DNA from: Chloroflexota bacterium
Lineage (GTDB): Bacteria > Chloroflexota > Dehalococcoidia > Tepidiformales > Tepidiformaceae
Direction of reading: 5' to 3'
Assembly (NCBI GenBank): GCA_025350285.1
Contig: JANXYE010000501.1
Coordinates: forward strand, 1-11,268
Length of the DNA stretch: 11,268 nt
Shown here piece after piece: positions 1 through 6,981 of the stretch. Below the pieces are notes generated by a model. It searched no databases and had not been told where the DNA came from. It was given only the letters and a program-made list of their open reading frames with translations. A program made the position numbers and the translations under genes. Position 1 is the stretch's first letter; each line of letters starts with the position of its first letter.

Positions 1-1167
1 CTTGAGGAGGAGACCGCGCCCGAGGCGACAACCAGCACCGACTCCGGCGAGCCCACCTCCCGCTGGGATCAGGTGTTCGCGGGGCAGGCCGTTGGTGGCG
101 ACCTCATCGACGCCATGCGTGGTTGGCTCGTGCACGAAAAAGAGGAGGAGGCGCGTGCTCGCGACATAACTCTGCTGCCCGCCGAACTCCTTCAGCCATT
201 CGAATGGGAAAACGACCCGGACGACGCCCCTGGCGTGACGTTCGAAGCCGAAAGCGGCGCCGGTATTTCGGTCGCGAGCCTCGCTGGTCACATCTGGCTG
301 GAAGGGCAGCCGGCGGCCGCCAGCACGGCGCAAGCCCAGCCCGCTGAAGATGTCGCCGCCGCCTGGCGCGCGCCCGTACCGGAAGAAGCATGGGAGCCTG
401 GCCCGGACCTCGCCCGCATCACCGCACCCTCCCCGGGGGACGTTAGTGAAGGCGAACAATGGGGGGGGTCGTCCTGGGCCGAACTCGCGCCCGCCGCCTC
501 CCAGGATGGTACGAAAAAGAAGGGCGGGCTGTTGGGCCGGCTGTTCGGCAAGGGTTCGAAGGGCGAGGTTCCGGCAACCGGCCCGGAATGGGCGATGGGC
601 GGGCCATCCGCCTGGACGGCTCCCTCAACCGCGTCCCATCCGCCCGCACCGCTGGAACCCGCGCCGCGGCCGGACGACTGGGCCCCAGTCGAAGACGCCG
701 CGCCCGTCTTGCCCGAATGGACGCCGCCTCCCGTCCTCACGCTCGAGCCCTCGGAAACGCTCGCGGCGGCCGAGGCCCCGGTGCCCGCGTTGCGCCGCGA
801 TTGGGACGATGGCTGGTTCGAACTGCCAGGGGACCTGGTTGGACCCCCGGGAAACGCAGACGCTCACCAGTCGGGACTCGGCAGATCCGATGTAACGGGC
901 GGGGAAACAACGCCGACGCCTCTATTCGCGGCCGCAACGGACGAGCCGCAGAATGAATCTGAAGCGGGGTTCGGACCTGGCGGCGCCGCCGTTGATGGCT
1001 ATCTCGGGGAAACGGCCACAGCAAGGCCTGCTCTGAGCCTCGTCCCAGCGGCCGAATCCGGCGAAGACGACCCCTGGGCGGCCTTCATCGCCGCCCGAGA
1101 AGAGGAGGAGACGCCGTTCCGGTTTACCAGCGAAGGTGACGCAAGGCGTACCGGTTCGCTAGGGTAG
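1..1167 (+). CDS. Hypothetical Pro/Ala/Glu/Trp-rich protein, 3' part (start outside window)
   Basis: The frame is open from the first base to the TAG at 1165-1167 (388 codons), so the true start lies upstream; a GTG at 73 is only an internal candidate. I do not recognise the family. Composition is dominated by Pro, Ala, Glu, Gly and Asp with scattered Trp in acidic surroundings (DDGWFELP near the middle, DDPWAAF near the end), which suggests a largely disordered acidic protein. A short basic, glycine-rich, amphipathic-looking stretch (KKKGGLLGRLFGKGSKG, about nt 514-565) stands out and could touch membrane or nucleic acid. No signal peptide or membrane segment is visible in this part. It ends 29 nt before lepB on the same strand, and the LepB N-terminal extension has similar acidic, Pro-rich, Trp-containing composition, so a functional link is possible but unproven. 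That it is a real gene is fairly sure; its function is unknown. Confidence 0.6.
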   Translation, partial: LEEETAPEATTSTDSGEPTSRWDQVFAGQAVGGDLIDAMRGWLVHEKEEEARARDITLLPAELLQPFEWENDPDDAPGVTFEAESGAGISVASLAGHIWLEGQPAAASTAQAQPAEDVAAAWRAPVPEEAWEPGPDLARITAPSPGDVSEGEQWGGSSWAELAPAASQDGTKKKGGLLGRLFGKGSKGEVPATGPEWAMGGPSAWTAPSTASHPPAPLEPAPRPDDWAPVEDAAPVLPEWTPPPVLTLEPSETLAAAEAPVPALRRDWDDGWFELPGDLVGPPGNADAHQSGLGRSDVTGGETTPTPLFAAATDEPQNESEAGFGPGGAAVDGYLGETATARPALSLVPAAESGEDDPWAAFIAAREEEETPFRFTSEGDARRTGSLG

Positions 1168-1196
1168 GTGAACGTCACCCCGCCGGCGTCGATACG

Positions 1197-2294
1197 ATGA
1201 ACGAACCTAACAACCCGCAGCCGCAGCCCCCGGGCAACCCGCTTCGCGCGTTCGAAGACGATGACATCGTCATCCGCGCGTTCGAAGAGCACGCTCGCTC
1301 GGAAGCGGCCGAGCCGCGGCCGGCGTTAACGCCGGCCTTCCGCCCCGGACCGCCGCCGCCGGAAGCTTTCGAGCCACTGCTTGGCCCGGACGGCGCGGAT
1401 CTCGTGGACGAAGTCAGCGTGGCGCCGATTTCGCCGTTTGCAGCGGGCGCGTTCCCGTCGTGGGCCGGGAGCGCCGCCGTCCCGCTGGCCGAACTACCGC
1501 CGGAGGTGGCCGCTCTCCAGGACGAGCAACCACCCACCTACTCCTGGGATGACCCGAACGTGCCGGACGAAGCCGTCCTTTCGATGGCTGGCTACGGTGA
1601 AGCCGCCCCCCAGGCGCAGAAGGGCGCGCGTACCAAGACCCTCATCCGGGAACTGGTCGAGACCGGGCTGCTCGCGCTACTTGTCTTCCTCGCGGTCCGC
1701 GCCAGCTTCCAAAACTTCAAGGTCGATGGCAGTTCGATGAGCCCCACGCTCCACAACGGCCAGTTTCTCATCGTCAACAAGCTGATCTACGCCGAAGTCA
1801 ACATCGACAAGCTTAGCAACTTCCTCCCCTTCCTGGACGCCGGGTCCACGCCTAAGCGATACGTCTTCCACGGCCCCGATCGCGGAGACATCATCGTCCT
1901 CCAGGATCCGCGAAAGCCGGACACGGACCTCATCAAGCGGGTGATCGGCCTCCCCGGCGATACGCTCGAGATCGTCAACGGACAGGTCTATATCAACGGC
2001 TTCCGCCTCGATGAGCCATACATCAAGACGGCCTGGCACGACAACAAACCGAAGGTGACCATCCCCGCGGGTGAGTACTTCGTGATGGGCGACAATCGGG
2101 ACAACAGCCTCGATAGCCGGAGTTCCTCCGTTGGCCTCGTACCGAAGGACCTGATCATCGGCAAGACCATGCTCAGCTACTGGCCCAGGGAGCAGTTTGG
2201 GCTGGCGCCGAACGAGTCGCCGCGCATCACCAACGAGCCGATCGCCGCGGCCATCGGGTCGAAGCCGGCGGCGACCGTCAAGGGCGGCAACTGA
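1197..2294 (+). CDS. lepB: Signal peptidase I with long N-terminal extension
   Basis: Type I signal peptidase (S26 family, 365 aa): cuts signal peptides from exported proteins at the outer face of the cytoplasmic membrane. One membrane segment lies at about residues 153-168. The catalytic serine box follows it (S180-M181-S-P-T), the general-base lysine is K247 in the KRVIGLPGD box, and the conserved GDNRDNS.DSR box starts at G298. These are the expected S26A motifs in order. The odd part is the N-terminal ~145 residues: acidic, Pro/Ala-rich, low complexity, presumably cytosolic, whereas many bacterial relatives have only a short tail there. ATG 1197 is the first usable start in frame; no Shine-Dalgarno is seen. 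A weak promoter-like pair (GTGACG 1136-1141, TAGGGT 1160-1165, 18-nt spacer) lies in the end of the preceding gene. Function is near certain; the role of the extension is unknown. Confidence 0.96.
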   Translation: MNEPNNPQPQPPGNPLRAFEDDDIVIRAFEEHARSEAAEPRPALTPAFRPGPPPPEAFEPLLGPDGADLVDEVSVAPISPFAAGAFPSWAGSAAVPLAELPPEVAALQDEQPPTYSWDDPNVPDEAVLSMAGYGEAAPQAQKGARTKTLIRELVETGLLALLVFLAVRASFQNFKVDGSSMSPTLHNGQFLIVNKLIYAEVNIDKLSNFLPFLDAGSTPKRYVFHGPDRGDIIVLQDPRKPDTDLIKRVIGLPGDTLEIVNGQVYINGFRLDEPYIKTAWHDNKPKVTIPAGEYFVMGDNRDNSLDSRSSSVGLVPKDLIIGKTMLSYWPREQFGLAPNESPRITNEPIAAAIGSKPAATVKGGN

Positions 2295-2317
2295 GCTCCG
2301 GGACGGTCGGACGGGTT

Positions 2318-2346
2318 TTGCGCCCGCGCGGACGATGCGTTGTACT
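2318..2346 (+). promoter_or_regulatory. Candidate pyrE promoter (possible leaderless start)
   Basis: TTGCGC (2318-2323) and TGTACT (2341-2346) are separated by 17 nt and resemble a weak -35/-10 pair. The -10-like box ends 7 nt before the pyrE ATG at 2354, so transcription could begin at or next to the start codon. No Shine-Dalgarno is present. The matches are only partial (3/6 and 4/6), so this is tentative. Confidence 0.3.
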
Positions 2347-2353
2347 GCCCACT

Positions 2354-2911
2354 ATGGATTCGAACGTCGAACACCTCCTCGCCGAACGTGGCGCCATTCT
2401 CCACGGGCACTTCCAGTTCGCCAGCGGCCGCCACGGCGATACCTACATCGAAAAGTTCCGCATCCTCCAATGGCCGGACATCACGGGGGAGATGTGCGGC
2501 ATGGTTGCGGGTCACTTTCGCGGACAGGCGAACCTCGTGGCGGGGCCAACCACGGGCGGGATCATCCTCAGCTACGAGACGGCTCGCCACCTTGGCCTCG
2601 CCAGCGTCATCGCGGAACGCAAGGAGAAGGGGCCCGGTCGCGAGTTCAAGCGCGGTTTCCAGGTCGGCCCCGGCGACCACGTTCTCGTCGTCGATGACGT
2701 GCTCACCACCGGCGGCAGCATCCGCGAGGTGATCGACGCCGTCCGCGCTACCGGCGCCAGCGTAGCGGGCGTCGGTGTACTCGTAGACCGCACCAGCGGC
2801 AAGGTCGATTTTGGCGTGCCCTTCTTCGGCTGCATGTCCCTCGATATCGCGTCCTACGACCCGGCCGACTGCCCGAAATGCCGCGAAGGTGTCGCGCTGA
2901 CGATCACGTAG
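2354..2911 (+). CDS. pyrE: Orotate phosphoribosyltransferase
   Basis: Cytosolic enzyme of de novo pyrimidine synthesis: orotate + PRPP gives OMP + pyrophosphate. From ATG 2354 it is 185 aa, a normal length. Visible family signatures: an N-terminal HFQFASGRHGDTYIEKF segment (orotate/PRPP side), the lysine-rich loop AERKEKGPGREFKRGF, and the PRPP-binding motif VVDDVLTTGGS at about residues 112-122 (D114, D115). Near the C-terminus is a C173-P-K-C176-REG segment; from memory a similar CPxCxEG tail occurs in other PyrE proteins of this subtype, so it need not be a metal site. The frame can be extended upstream to a TTG at 2318, but the extra residues look unlike PyrE, so the ATG is preferred. It lies 59 nt after lepB. 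Confidence 0.96.
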   Translation: MDSNVEHLLAERGAILHGHFQFASGRHGDTYIEKFRILQWPDITGEMCGMVAGHFRGQANLVAGPTTGGIILSYETARHLGLASVIAERKEKGPGREFKRGFQVGPGDHVLVVDDVLTTGGSIREVIDAVRATGASVAGVGVLVDRTSGKVDFGVPFFGCMSLDIASYDPADCPKCREGVALTIT

Positions 2912-3003
2912 CCGCCAAGGGGCTAAGAGGCCAAGTCGAAACTTCGGATGGAGAAGGCTTGGGCCACCCTCGTGGAACCTTGGCCTCTTGGCCCCTTGGC
3001 GGC
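2911..3003. repeat. Imperfect inverted repeat with 8-nt-unit arms between pyrE and dinB
   Basis: The left arm (2911-2935) and right arm (2979-3003) are 25 nt each and are reverse complements except for one position, which would be a G-U pair in RNA. The spacer is 43 nt and contains a small CCAC/GTGG hairpin (2964-2975). Each arm is itself three near-identical 8-nt units; on the + strand the right arm reads as CTTGGCCT, CTTGGCCC, CTTGGCGG (2979-3002), and the left arm is the same in reverse orientation. The repeat begins on the last base of the pyrE stop codon. It may act as a transcription terminator hairpin after pyrE (no T-tract follows), or be a dispersed palindromic element. I recall similar tandem TTGGC-type intergenic units in some high-GC bacterial genomes, but cannot verify this here. 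Confidence 0.85.
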
Positions 3004-3031
3004 CAACTCTTCAGCCATACCTCGCCCCTGC

Positions 3032-3037
3032 TAGAAT
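3032..3037 (+). promoter_or_regulatory. -10 box of dinB-folP, leaderless geometry
   Basis: TAGAAT (5/6 match to TATAAT) ends 6 nt before the GTG start at 3044, which puts the expected transcript start on or beside the start codon. No Shine-Dalgarno exists for this gene, which is consistent with a leaderless mRNA. No convincing -35 is seen (TCTTCA at 3008-3013 is weak). Confidence 0.5.
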
Positions 3038-3043
3038 CGGCCG

Positions 3044-3556
3044 GTGCAGTTCGTACGGCAGGCCGGTAGCGACCCCTCGTTCCTCCTCAAGGCCCTGGGC
3101 GAAGCGTCGGGCGAGCTGCGTCATCTGCTGGAGGGCCTCCGCCGGCGCGCGCTCCTCGTCCCCGGCACAGGGCGGGATGAGGACTGGACCCTGCTCGGCA
3201 TCATCTGTCACATGCGCGACGTCGAACTCGGCGCCTACGAACAGATCGCGACCATCGCCAGCAAGCGCGGGGAGCCCGAGATCTGCCACGTGGACATCGA
3301 CGACATCCCTCTCCTTCAGGACTACCAGGACGAAGACGAGGACGAAGTCCTGAGCGAGTTCCACTACTACCGCCGCCAGACCTCGTACGCGCTCTGGGAC
3401 CTGGGCGAACGCGAGTGGGAACGCGCTGGCATCCACCCCTACCGGGACCGCCGCACAATCATGGAGATCGTGCGCGAACTCTACCAGCACGACCTCGAAC
3501 ACCTCTGGCAGGCGCGCCGCATGGTCGATGCCATGGCCACGGTCAAGCGCCCGTGA
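3044..3556 (+). CDS. DinB-family (DinB_2/YfiT-like) putative metal-site protein
   Basis: A 170-aa four-helix-bundle protein of the DinB/YfiT superfamily, likely cytosolic. Family hallmarks: W48 followed by IICHMRDVE with H56 (first metal-ligand helix), and a late helix with H149-D-L-E-H153, giving the usual three-histidine site; H131 and the DRRTIMEIV segment precede it. An acidic stretch (DEDEDEV, about residues 96-102) is a local oddity. Members include thiol-dependent transferases (bacillithiol or mycothiol type) and many proteins of unknown role, so no substrate is assigned. The GTG start is supported by the -10 box 6 nt upstream and by the start of the alignable region. Its stop overlaps the folP GTG by four bases (GTGA, 3553-3556), so it is probably co-translated with folP. 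Confidence 0.85.
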   Translation: MQFVRQAGSDPSFLLKALGEASGELRHLLEGLRRRALLVPGTGRDEDWTLLGIICHMRDVELGAYEQIATIASKRGEPEICHVDIDDIPLLQDYQDEDEDEVLSEFHYYRRQTSYALWDLGEREWERAGIHPYRDRRTIMEIVRELYQHDLEHLWQARRMVDAMATVKRP

Positions 3557-4758
3557 CTCCTCCGCCCGTGCATCTCATCCCCGCGCTCCCTTCCCAGTTA
3601 GCGGCGCTGGGCGATTTCCCGTTCGTTGTGCTCGTGAACGTTGATCAGCGCGAGGTTTTGGCCGCCGCCAGAGCAGCCGGGGTCAGCGTGACGCGGGAGA
3701 GAAGAACGGTGCGGCTGTCGGGCTCGCGGAAGCTCCTCGACATCGTCGCGGCGGCGCTGGCGGGGACCAATTCGCTCGCCGCCGAACCGCTGCGGCGGGC
3801 GCTGCACCCCGCGTCCCACTGGATCGTGCGCAAACATCGCCTCGCGCTCAACCGGCCACAGATAATGGGCATCGTGAATCTCACGGAGGACTCGTTCTCC
3901 GGAGACGGCGTCGGCGCCAGTGTCAGCGAAGCGCTCGGCCGTGCTTCCGAACTGCGGCGCGCCGGGGCCACGATCATCGACATCGGCGGCGAAACAGCCC
4001 GCGCCGACCGCCCGGCGATGGAGGCCGAAGTCGAGGCGCGGCTCGTGGCCCCGGCCGTCCAGGCCATGTCTCGCGAGGGCCACATCGTCTCGATAGACAC
4101 CTACAAGCCGCTCGTCGCGCAGGCGGCCCTTGAAGCTGGCGCCGCGATCGTGAACGACATCAGCGGCCTCACGCTGGGTACGCGCGCCGCCGAGCAGGCC
4201 GCGAAGTTCCGGGCGGGATACGTCCTCACCTACAGTCACAGCGTCCCAAAGCGCCGCCCTGATTCGCCCCCCGTGTACGCCGATGTGGTCGAAGAATCGC
4301 TGGCCTGGATGTTCGAACGCGTCGCCCAACTTCGTGCCGCCGGGCTCACTGATGGCCAGATCGCCATCGACCCCGGGATCGCGTTCGGAAAGAGCCACGA
4401 CGAGGACCTGCAGGTCCTGCGCCGGCTTGGCGAGTTCCAGTCGCTCGGCCTCCCTATCCTCCTCGCCCATTCGCGCAAGAACTTCATCGGGAGCGTGACT
4501 GGCCAGGCGCCACCGGCCAGAGACCTTGAGACCCACGTCGCCAGCGCCCTCGCCTACGCTCAGGGCGCCCGTATCTTCCGCGTCCACGACGCCGAAGGCG
4601 CCCGTCGCGCCCTTGAAATCGCCTCCGCCATCACTATGGCGCGGGCTGGCGAGTTCAAGCCAGACGGCGAAAGCTGGCCCTGGCGTGCGGGCGCGTCTGC
4701 CGCCCATATGACAAAGTCGGCCTCCGACAAGACCGCGCCACGAGGCCAGCGCTGGTAG
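3553..4758 (+). CDS. folP: Dihydropteroate synthase with N-terminal extension
   Basis: Folate pathway enzyme (TIM barrel, cytosolic) joining dihydropterin pyrophosphate and p-aminobenzoate; 401 aa from GTG 3553. Motifs in order: MGIVNLTEDSFSGDG (N109; canonical T-P-D-S reads T-E-D-S), IIDIGGETAR (canonical GGEST-R), VSIDTYK, VNDISG, a retained His in LTYSHS, DPGIAFGK (D273-K280), SRK (S307-K309) and RVHD (R343-D346). Substrate-binding residues are therefore mostly kept, with unusual changes at loop positions. About 80-100 residues precede the barrel; from memory this extension also occurs in DHPS of some other lineages. The GTGA overlap with dinB sets the start and implies coupling; a GTG at 3568 is the alternative, and the frame's extension to 3415 runs inside dinB and is not used. 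A DHPS-like pterin-binding protein with another role is less likely. Confidence 0.9.
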   Translation: MTPPPVHLIPALPSQLAALGDFPFVVLVNVDQREVLAAARAAGVSVTRERRTVRLSGSRKLLDIVAAALAGTNSLAAEPLRRALHPASHWIVRKHRLALNRPQIMGIVNLTEDSFSGDGVGASVSEALGRASELRRAGATIIDIGGETARADRPAMEAEVEARLVAPAVQAMSREGHIVSIDTYKPLVAQAALEAGAAIVNDISGLTLGTRAAEQAAKFRAGYVLTYSHSVPKRRPDSPPVYADVVEESLAWMFERVAQLRAAGLTDGQIAIDPGIAFGKSHDEDLQVLRRLGEFQSLGLPILLAHSRKNFIGSVTGQAPPARDLETHVASALAYAQGARIFRVHDAEGARRALEIASAITMARAGEFKPDGESWPWRAGASAAHMTKSASDKTAPRGQRW

Positions 4759-5724
4759 TTACCTGAGCGCCGGTCGTACGCCTACGCGGTCGGCCCAGGG
4801 CCGCGCCTTGATGAGGAGGACGACGGTCACGACGAGGCCGAGGCCAAAGACGATAAGCGCGACCGCGACGATCGCCGGATCCTGGACGTGAATGGCGACG
4901 CTCGCGATAAGGCTGAGGAAGAGGGTCGCTACCCCGGCGACGATGTAGGCGAGGCTGTTCACCGCGACCGCGAGCACGATGAGCCCGATGGCAACAGCGG
5001 GAGCCCACACCTCCACAATGCCCTCCTGCATCGTGACCAGGAAGCACGCCGCGGTGATCGCGATCGCGACACAGACGCGAACCGCTGGCCTGGGGCCGGC
5101 GAGGCCGAGTTCGGCGATCAATGCGCCTCCAATCGCCGCGAGCGAAATGCCGAATCCAGCCAGCAGCGGGCTATCGACCGACGGCCTCGCGGCGATGGCG
5201 ACGAGTGCGCCGATCACCGCCGCCGCAACGCCCACGACCTGCGCCGAGCCGCCGCTATGCCGCCACAGGGCGACGGCGACGACGAGGCCCACGACGACCG
5301 CGATCAGGGCGGCGTCCTCGCCTTTGGCCCCGGCCCCGGCCGCGAGGGTCGCCGCGGCGGCCGCCAAAAGCGGGACGCAAGCTAGCCAGGCTACCGATCC
5401 GGCCCGCCCGAAGGCCGCTGGGCCGGACCTCTGGAAGAATTGGCCGGCCCCGAATGCCACCGCCGCTGGTGCAGCGAAGACAGCGGTGCGAATTGGCCAG
5501 GCGAGGTCCGGCCAGGCCATCGTCGTGAGTACGGCAACGCCCACGCCACCGACCGCCAGCCCGAGGTAGACCATTGCTTCCAGCACGCTGATCCGCGCGC
5601 TCTCGTCGCTCCGAGGCCCCCGCCCCGCCTCGAAGGCCCGGATGCGGGCGGCCGTCGGCTCATCGACAACGCCCGCCGTTAGCCAGGCCGAAATGCGCTC
5701 TTCAATAGCTGCCACGGCTCCCAC
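4759..5724 (-). CDS. DUF2157-like polytopic membrane protein
   Basis: A 321-aa integral membrane protein. The N-terminal ~45 residues are soluble, with a short helical pattern (ISAWLTAGVVDEPTAARIRAFE) typical of the start of DUF2157 proteins; then about ten hydrophobic segments follow from about residue 45 to 310, separated by short loops, ending with a basic tail (KARPWADRVGVRPALR). No catalytic motif is visible. DUF2157 proteins have no established function. The start is GTG at 5722-5724; another GTG lies three codons downstream, and neither has a Shine-Dalgarno. It reads in the same direction as the monooxygenase gene, 114 nt upstream of it, and its stop codon (4759-4761) directly adjoins the folP stop, so the two genes converge with zero intergenic bases. 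Membrane protein: near certain; DUF2157: moderate. Confidence 0.75.
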   Translation of the reverse strand: MGAVAAIEERISAWLTAGVVDEPTAARIRAFEAGRGPRSDESARISVLEAMVYLGLAVGGVGVAVLTTMAWPDLAWPIRTAVFAAPAAVAFGAGQFFQRSGPAAFGRAGSVAWLACVPLLAAAAATLAAGAGAKGEDAALIAVVVGLVVAVALWRHSGGSAQVVGVAAAVIGALVAIAARPSVDSPLLAGFGISLAAIGGALIAELGLAGPRPAVRVCVAIAITAACFLVTMQEGIVEVWAPAVAIGLIVLAVAVNSLAYIVAGVATLFLSLIASVAIHVQDPAIVAVALIVFGLGLVVTVVLLIKARPWADRVGVRPALR

Positions 5725-5838
5725 GATACGGGTTCGCGCCGCGGCGTGCGCGATTGGTTGTACCGTGAAGGTGGGGCTGTTCGCCCGTTCTTCCGGCCAC
5801 TCGTCGCGTGCGACGGACTGGACGAGCTCTGTCGGGAA

Positions 5839-6813
5839 TCAGCCCAGGACGGCGGAGACCTTCCGCAGGAGCCGCTCCGCTTCGGCGACGGTGCGCCGCA
5901 CGATCTCGGCGGCCGGGAGCACTTCTTCGACGAGGCCTGACGACTCCCCGGCCCAGTTCAGGTCGAGCGGAGGGTCGAGCGTCGCGTCGCTGAAGATGCC
6001 ACGCGGGCTGTCATAGCTTTCGGCGCGTGCGCGGAGTTCCTCCACGCGTCCCGCCCAGTGCCTGCCGAAGGGCGTGGCGACCACACGTCCGCGCACGTTC
6101 TCGGGCCAGCGGAAAGGGTAGGCGCCGTCGTTCGAGAGGTCGGAGATGGTATCGCCGCCATCGCTCGAGATGATGGCGGCTTTGTGGGCCGGGTTGCCAG
6201 CGAACTCTTCGCTCGCCTTGAATCGCGTTCCCATGACAACGCCAGCCGCCCCCATGGCCAGGGCGGCGGCGAGCCCCTTGCCATCGCCGACGCCACCCGC
6301 AACGAGGACCGGGGTCTGCCCGGCGAGCGAGAGCACCTGCGCGGCGAAGCTGAGGGTGCCCCTCCGCCCGGTATGGCCGCCCGCCTCGCTCCCCTGCGCG
6401 ATAATCGCGTCGGCCCCAGCGTGGAGGGCGGCCTCGGCCTGTTGCGCATCCTGCGCCTGGACGATGACGAAAGCGCCGGCCGCCCTGAAGCGGAGGATGG
6501 CGGGGACGCTGTCGCCGAACGAGAGGGTGACGATGGTGGCCCGCTCGGCGATGCCAAGATCGAGCAGTTCATCCCGCAGAGGCGCGCCTTCGAACGTCAC
6601 GAGGTTGATCGCGAACGGCCGGGCGGTGAGGTCGCGGACGCGCGCCATGGCCGATGCGACCAGGGCTGGCGGCGTACCAATTGTCCCGAGGGTGCCGAGG
6701 CCACCGGCTTCGGAGACGGCGGAGGCGAGGGCCGCGCCAGCTTCCGCACCCATCCCGGCCTGCACGATAGGGTGGTCGATCCCGAGCCGGCGAGTCAGAG
6801 CTGTCTGGAGCAT
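5839..6813 (-). CDS. Nitronate monooxygenase / 2-nitropropane dioxygenase family FMN enzyme
   Basis: A 324-aa TIM-barrel flavoprotein, probably cytosolic. Markers: N-terminal HPIVQAGMG (FMN-binding start; the common form is P-I-Q/V-x-A-P-M, here Gly replaces Pro), A139-Q-G-S-E-A-G-G-H147-TG with the histidine expected to act as base in nitronate monooxygenases, LVAGGVGDG and GAAGVVMGTRF (phosphate-binding strands 7-8). Such enzymes oxidise nitronates such as propionate-3-nitronate using FMN and O2, but FabK-type enoyl-ACP reductases and other flavin enzymes share the fold, so substrate is open. The ATG at 6811-6813 has an excellent Shine-Dalgarno (GAAGGAGG, 9 nt upstream), unlike most genes here. 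It is divergent from the XRE regulator and could be under its control. Confidence 0.9.
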   Translation of the reverse strand: MLQTALTRRLGIDHPIVQAGMGAEAGAALASAVSEAGGLGTLGTIGTPPALVASAMARVRDLTARPFAINLVTFEGAPLRDELLDLGIAERATIVTLSFGDSVPAILRFRAAGAFVIVQAQDAQQAEAALHAGADAIIAQGSEAGGHTGRRGTLSFAAQVLSLAGQTPVLVAGGVGDGKGLAAALAMGAAGVVMGTRFKASEEFAGNPAHKAAIISSDGGDTISDLSNDGAYPFRWPENVRGRVVATPFGRHWAGRVEELRARAESYDSPRGIFSDATLDPPLDLNWAGESSGLVEEVLPAAEIVRRTVAEAERLLRKVSAVLG

Positions 6814-6822
6814 GCGATCGAG

Positions 6823-6830
6823 CCTCCTTC
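6823..6830 (-). promoter_or_regulatory. Strong ribosome binding site of the monooxygenase
   Basis: On the minus strand GAAGGAGG lies 9 nt before the ATG at 6813 and fixes that start. Together with the site before the DUF35 gene it is one of only two clear Shine-Dalgarno sequences in the window, which supports the view that other genes may be leaderless or coupled. Confidence 0.8.
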
Positions 6831-6924
6831 GCCGACGAGCCTACGCTGGCCTTTCGATTCGCGCTCCCCGGGCCCCCTCCGTTTTGCCCGCGGGTGTCGG
6901 GGCCAATCGTTCTCACGGGACCAT

Positions 6925-6942
6925 GACACTTGTACAACTGTC
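6925..6942. promoter_or_regulatory. Operator candidate O1 (18-bp palindrome)
   Basis: GACACTTGTACAACTGTC is a palindrome matching its reverse complement at 16 of 18 positions (only positions 5 and 14 disagree), with a perfect TTGTACAA core. It sits just upstream of the regulator's -35 box in the divergent region, a typical place for an XRE-family operator. TTGTAC inside it could also serve as a -35 for the minus-strand gene, though no good -10 follows. Confidence 0.7.
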
Positions 6943-6945
6943 CTA

Positions 6946-6975
6946 TTGACGGCTGTACAACATGCAAAACACAAT
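6946..6975 (+). promoter_or_regulatory. Promoter of the XRE regulator, leaderless geometry
   Basis: TTGACG (6946-6951, 5/6 to consensus) and CACAAT (6970-6975, 4/6) are 18 nt apart. The -10 ends 6 nt before the GTG at 6982, the same geometry as dinB, so transcription should start on the start codon. No Shine-Dalgarno lies in front of that codon. Confidence 0.6.
6948..6965. promoter_or_regulatory. Operator candidate O2 between -35 and -10
   Basis: GACGGCTGTACAACATGC matches O1 at 12 of 18 positions, including the whole TGTACAAC core and the GAC edge, and lies exactly 23 bp further on (about two helical turns). TGTACAAC occurs on the + strand nowhere else in the window. It overlaps the -35 and fills the promoter spacer, so binding there should block transcription of the regulator. 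Confidence 0.6.
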
Positions 6976-6981
6976 CCCCTG

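Noticed and set aside
2318..2353. TTG start giving PyrE 12 extra residues
   Set aside because: The extra residues are Arg/Pro-rich and unlike PyrE; ATG 2354 gives the normal length, and 2318-2346 fits a promoter better.
2870..2881. CPKC zinc-site in PyrE as a novel feature
   Set aside because: A C-P-x-C tail is, from memory, common in this PyrE subtype, so it is not unusual.
2911..3003. Start of a CRISPR array
   Set aside because: The units are 8 nt, contiguous and inverted, with no unique spacers or cas genes.
3415..3552. folP start inside dinB
   Set aside because: It would overlap dinB by more than 130 nt; the GTGA overlap at 3553 is the usual coupling arrangement.
5757..5763. GTTGTAC half-site upstream of the membrane protein gene, resembling the O1/O2 core
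   Set aside because: Only 7 bases match and one or two chance hits are expected in 11 kb on two strands; no palindrome or repeat accompanies it.
6058..6981. A long + strand open frame continuous with the regulator
   Set aside because: It lies antisense to the motif-rich monooxygenase gene; its translation has no domain and the regulator's promoter and GTG lie at 6946-6984. It is a high-GC shadow frame.
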